A stretch of 47,504 nucleotides of DNA, taken from the NCBI GenBank assembly GCA_016200495.1, contig JACQES010000319.1, positions 1 through 47,504 on the forward strand, read 5' to 3'. Shown one piece after another: positions 44,929 through 47,504 of the stretch (its first letter is position 1; the number at the start of each line of letters is the position of its first letter). A program made the position numbers and the translations under genes. This DNA is from Gemmatimonadota bacterium (GTDB lineage: Bacteria > Gemmatimonadota > Gemmatimonadetes > Gemmatimonadales > Gemmatimonadaceae). A model generated the notes under the pieces. That model was not told where the DNA came from, searched no databases, and was given only the letters and a program-made list of their open reading frames with translations.

Positions 44929-45942
44929 TCAGGCGGCGCCGTACTGGAGGCCCAGCTGGCGCAGGTACTTGCGATAGGCGATCGCGACGCGATCCGACTT
45001 GAGGTGGAGTTCCGCCTGCAGGTCGAGCGGCAGCAGCTCGGGCCGCTGCCCCATGACGACGGCGCGATCCTCCTCGAAGATCGCGGTGATGCGCTTCGTG
45101 TAGTCCACCTGCAGCGCGGCCGGATCGGTCCAGGCGTCGGACGCGATCAGGAACCACACCGTGGAGTCCATGTCGCCGTGCGGCGTGATGGTGAGCATGA
45201 GCCCGTGCGACGCCGCGGGCGAGTCGGGGGCCCACCAGCCGGCGGGGACGCGCTTGTGCATGTGCGCGGTGTACGGCCGCTCGACGCGGTACGTGTAGCT
45301 CACCCGCCCGCCCGCCTCCGTGCCGTGCTGCACCGGCTGCCAGATGAGCACCGGGTCCGAGCGTACCCCGGTCGCGTCCACGTGGCACTCGTAGTCGCTC
45401 ATGTCGGCGTGCCGCTTGTCGCCGAGCACCCCCTCGTGCACGAACGGGAAGTGCGCGACGTCGAGGAAGTTCTCGATGAGGCGCGGACCGTGCGCCTGCA
45501 CGTGCTCAATCGGGTCGCACACGGCGCAGGCGTAGCCGACCTTGCCCCACTCGGGGAACGCGGGCACGTCGTGCCCTGGCTCGCCGAGCGAGACCCAGAG
45601 TAGCCCGTAGCGTTCGGTGATGCGATAGGCCGTGGCGCGCGCCTTGGCGGGCGGCACCTGGTCGGGGTGCGCCGGGATGCGCACGCATGCGCCGCCCGCG
45701 TCGTAGGTCCAGCCGTGGTACGGGCAGTGCAGGCAACCGTCGGCGATGGTGCCGCCCGAGAGCCGCGCGCCGCGATGGACGCAGAGGTCGCGCCACGCGC
45801 GATAGCCGTCGGGCGACTTCCAGAGGACGATCTCGACGCCGAGCAGCCGGGCCGCTAGGAGGCCGCGCGCGTCCACCTGCGCGGGGGTCGCGACGGGATG
45901 CCAGTCGTGGACGAGGACGGGGTCGGTGATCATCGAGGGCAT
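44929..45942 (-). CDS. Rieske [2Fe-2S] non-heme iron oxygenase
   Basis: This 337-residue protein is an oxygenase subunit of the ring-hydroxylating type. The Rieske cluster motif is 'CVHRGARLSGGTIADGCLHCPYHGW' (Cys-x-His and Cys-x2-His pairs). The mononuclear iron site is 'ENFLDVAHFPFVHEG', with the Asp and two His residues in the expected spacing. The C-terminal half matches the VanA or pheophorbide-oxygenase-like group more than the alpha-beta dioxygenases, so a monooxygenase or demethylase is likely. No ferredoxin or reductase gene is adjacent, so electron donors come from elsewhere. ATG 45942 was used; ATG 45933 is the alternative. Confidence 0.92.
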   Translation of the reverse strand: MPSMITDPVLVHDWHPVATPAQVDARGLLAARLLGVEIVLWKSPDGYRAWRDLCVHRGARLSGGTIADGCLHCPYHGWTYDAGGACVRIPAHPDQVPPAKARATAYRITERYGLLWVSLGEPGHDVPAFPEWGKVGYACAVCDPIEHVQAHGPRLIENFLDVAHFPFVHEGVLGDKRHADMSDYECHVDATGVRSDPVLIWQPVQHGTEAGGRVSYTYRVERPYTAHMHKRVPAGWWAPDSPAASHGLMLTITPHGDMDSTVWFLIASDAWTDPAALQVDYTKRITAIFEEDRAVVMGQRPELLPLDLQAELHLKSDRVAIAYRKYLRQLGLQYGAA

Positions 45943-46114
45943 CGAGTGCCCGTGGAGCCGCGCTTTGGGGTGAAGGCGAGTGCGTGGACAGTCCGTCAAA
46001 GGTGCCGCGCGCGCGGCGACGCGGACAGGGGCTTGTCTGGCGAATGCCGCGCGCCCCGCCGTATCGTTGGGGCGCGCCCCGCGTGGGGTGATTCCCCGAG
46101 CACGGAGTGGTGGC

Positions 46115-47329
46115 ATGCGGCAGGTGATGACGCTGGGCGTGCTCGCGCTGGTCGTGGCGGTTCCCGCGCGGGCGCAGCACTCGACGCGCGGCGCGGAAGC
46201 GGATGCGTACACGCGCTACGAGCTGCTCGCCCCCGGGAGCGCGAAGTTCAAGATCATCTATGAAGTCACCGCGGTGACGCCCGGTGCCGCCTACTACTTC
46301 AACCCGATCCGGCAGGGGAGCGTCGCGAGCGACGAGAGCGTGTTCGACCGTGCCACGGGGAAGCCGCTGCCGTTCACCGAGGTGGGCGCGGCGGAGGCGC
46401 GCGCGGCGGGGCTCCGCGTCGGCGACTCGACGCAGCGCTACATCCGCGTGACGCTGCCGCGCGCCGTGCCGGCCAACGGCGGCGAGTCGCGCGTGCTGAT
46501 CATCAAGACGTACTACGACACCACGAGCTACAAGACCAGCGGCGACACGGTGACCTTCACGCGGCCGCTCGGCATCAAGCGCAACGCGGTGGTGCTGCCG
46601 CCGGGGTACGAGCTCCTCACCTCCACGTACCCGGCGCAGGTGCTGCAGGAGGCCGACGGGCGCGTGGGGATCTCGTTCTGGAACACGACCCCCGGCGAGG
46701 CGCCCGTGACGCTGCGCGGCGTGCGACGCGACACGCGCGCGCTCGCGGCGAACGGTGCGTCGAGCCAGGCGAAGCGGCTTGGCGAGCGCGCGCACCAGGA
46801 CCGCGAGATCGTCTACGAACTGCGGCAGCCCGAGACGCACGCGTTCGACCTGTACCACGACTACACCGAGTCGCGGCCCGGCGTGGGCACTTACGTGAAC
46901 GTGGTGCGCACCGGCAGCACGGTGTCCAACCCGAGCGCGCGCAACCTCGACACGGGCGAGCCGCTCGTGACCGAGACGCTCAAGGGCGACGCGATCAAGC
47001 GGGCGAAGCTGGGCGACCCGGACGCCGAGAACGCGGCGGAGGTGGTGGTATTCCGCTTCCCGCCCGTCGCGGCCGGCGGCTCGACGCGCATCCGCATGAG
47101 CGAGACCTACACCGACACGGCGCGCTTCACCCTGCGCGGCGACGAGCTCGCGTGGGACCGGAGCTTCAGCCGGCCGATCAACACGGTGGTGCTGCCGCCG
47201 GGGTGGGTGCTCACCAACAGCTCGATTCCGGCGGTGGTGAGCACGCGGGCCGACGGGCGGGTGCAGCTCGACTTCGTGAACCCGCGGCCCGACGACATCG
47301 CGGTGCTGATCACGGCGCGGCGGCGGTAG
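46115..47329 (+). CDS. secreted protein with two homologous tandem halves
   Basis: This 404-residue protein has a Sec signal ('LGVLALVVAVPARAQ'). GGAG is seven bases before the ATG. Its two halves (about residues 20-215 and 225-404) can be aligned: 'YELLAPGSAKFKIIYEVT' with 'YELRQPETHAFDLYHDYT', 'YFNPIRQGS' with 'YVNVVRTGS', and 'AVVLPPGYELLTSTYPAQVLQEADGR' with 'TVVLPPGWVLTNSSIPAVVSTRADGR'. Each half looks like a beta-sandwich. I do not know the family. It is divergent from the Rieske gene and is the last complete gene. Confidence 0.82.
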   Translation: MRQVMTLGVLALVVAVPARAQHSTRGAEADAYTRYELLAPGSAKFKIIYEVTAVTPGAAYYFNPIRQGSVASDESVFDRATGKPLPFTEVGAAEARAAGLRVGDSTQRYIRVTLPRAVPANGGESRVLIIKTYYDTTSYKTSGDTVTFTRPLGIKRNAVVLPPGYELLTSTYPAQVLQEADGRVGISFWNTTPGEAPVTLRGVRRDTRALAANGASSQAKRLGERAHQDREIVYELRQPETHAFDLYHDYTESRPGVGTYVNVVRTGSTVSNPSARNLDTGEPLVTETLKGDAIKRAKLGDPDAENAAEVVVFRFPPVAAGGSTRIRMSETYTDTARFTLRGDELAWDRSFSRPINTVVLPPGWVLTNSSIPAVVSTRADGRVQLDFVNPRPDDIAVLITARRR

Positions 47330-47345
47330 CGGCGCGATCGCGGCA

Positions 47346-47381
47346 ATCACGGCGACCACGGCGATCACGGCGACCACGGCG
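47346..47381. repeat. 18-bp tandem repeat in the 3' intergenic region
   Basis: ATCACGGCGACCACGGCG is present in two exact adjacent copies, followed by a GCCGAC-rich run up to about 47420. It lies after the secreted protein's stop and before the truncated gene, with no ORF of its own. It is composed of 9-bp subunits like the repeat at 19427-19462. Confidence 0.8.
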
Positions 47382-47455
47382 TTCACCGACGCCGCCGCCG
47401 ACGCCGCCGACGCCACCGACGGCAGGGGCGCCGGCGCGCCGCGCCGCCCGCGCCG

Positions 47456-47504
47456 TCAGGCCGAGAGCCGCACCGCGTACGGCACCGACGTGCCCGATCC
47501 CGCG
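47456..47504 (-). CDS. C-terminal end of a truncated minus-strand gene
   Basis: A TGA at 47458-47456 is preceded by an open frame to the window edge that reads 'GSGTSVPYAVRLSA', plausible as a protein C-terminus. Too little is present to name a function. It is convergent with the secreted protein gene, with the 18-bp repeat between them. Confidence 0.5.
   Translation of the reverse strand, partial: AGSGTSVPYAVRLSA

Noticed and set aside
45506-47416. 636-aa minus-strand ORF starting in the 18-bp repeat
   Set aside because: It is antisense to the secreted protein and out of frame with the Rieske gene; the N-terminus is repeat-encoded low complexity.

Overview
This is a GC-rich (roughly 70% or more by eye) chromosomal window from a free-living Gram-negative bacterium. 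Several traits point to Gemmatimonadota or a similar soil lineage: an ADOP-type ABC permease, a TonB-dependent receptor with a carboxypeptidase-like domain, CocE/NonD hydrolases, a penicillin acylase, a PBP4-type DacB, two-domain Ig-like/IPT lipoproteins, and many exported proteins ending their signals in 'AQ'. The assignment is an inference from gene content, not from a marker gene. There are no rRNA or tRNA genes, CRISPR arrays, insertion sequences or phage genes that I can see. About 47 genes fill the window densely. Most of the very long ORFs in the track are antisense or out-of-frame shadows caused by high GC.

Layout. 1-6 kb holds small accessory genes: a membrane protein, a DUF192 lipoprotein, a VOC protein, a DUF2975 / XRE / DUF4386 operon behind an AT-rich promoter with dyads, an ArsR-SRPBCC-DUF1801 operon with an apparently leaderless promoter, and two small secreted proteins. 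6-13 kb holds a zinc alcohol dehydrogenase of the secondary-alcohol type, a TonB-dependent receptor preceded by a terminator-like hairpin 10 bp before its start, and a minus-strand group of an outer-membrane protein, a YdeI-family protein and an ACS-family MFS transporter. 13-15 kb holds a Tat-exported ankyrin protein and a divergent alpha/beta hydrolase.

15-29 kb is the most suggestive block. On the minus strand, in transcription order, lie a MetR-like LysR regulator, an HlyD adaptor, an ABC ATPase, an ADOP permease, a second MetR-like LysR, an Asp/Glu-racemase homologue lacking both catalytic cysteines, a DacB D-Ala-D-Ala carboxypeptidase, a YciI protein and a 7TM-AraC regulator. Divergent from the first LysR is a tightly coupled plus-strand operon: cupin, F420-dependent-type NADP oxidoreductase, Leu/Phe/Glu-dehydrogenase-like enzyme and DinB-family protein. 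The divergent promoter carries a T-N11-A dyad typical of LysR operators. My inference is a regulated amino-acid-derived small-molecule module with an export pump.

29-37 kb carries hydrolases: two CocE/NonD paralogues, an ICMT-like methyltransferase, DUF3303, a LOG-family phosphoribohydrolase, two poorly defined small ORFs (a CTG start and an in-frame stop between them) and a penicillin acylase. 37-42 kb has an MsbA-like ABC exporter and two coupled lipoproteins, one an HExxH metallopeptidase with Ig-like and IPT domains. 42-46 kb is a minus-strand catabolic-looking operon: Rieske oxygenase, Tat-exported YtcJ-like amidohydrolase and creatininase-family amidohydrolase. The window ends with a secreted protein made of two homologous halves, a tandem repeat and the C-terminus of a truncated minus-strand gene.
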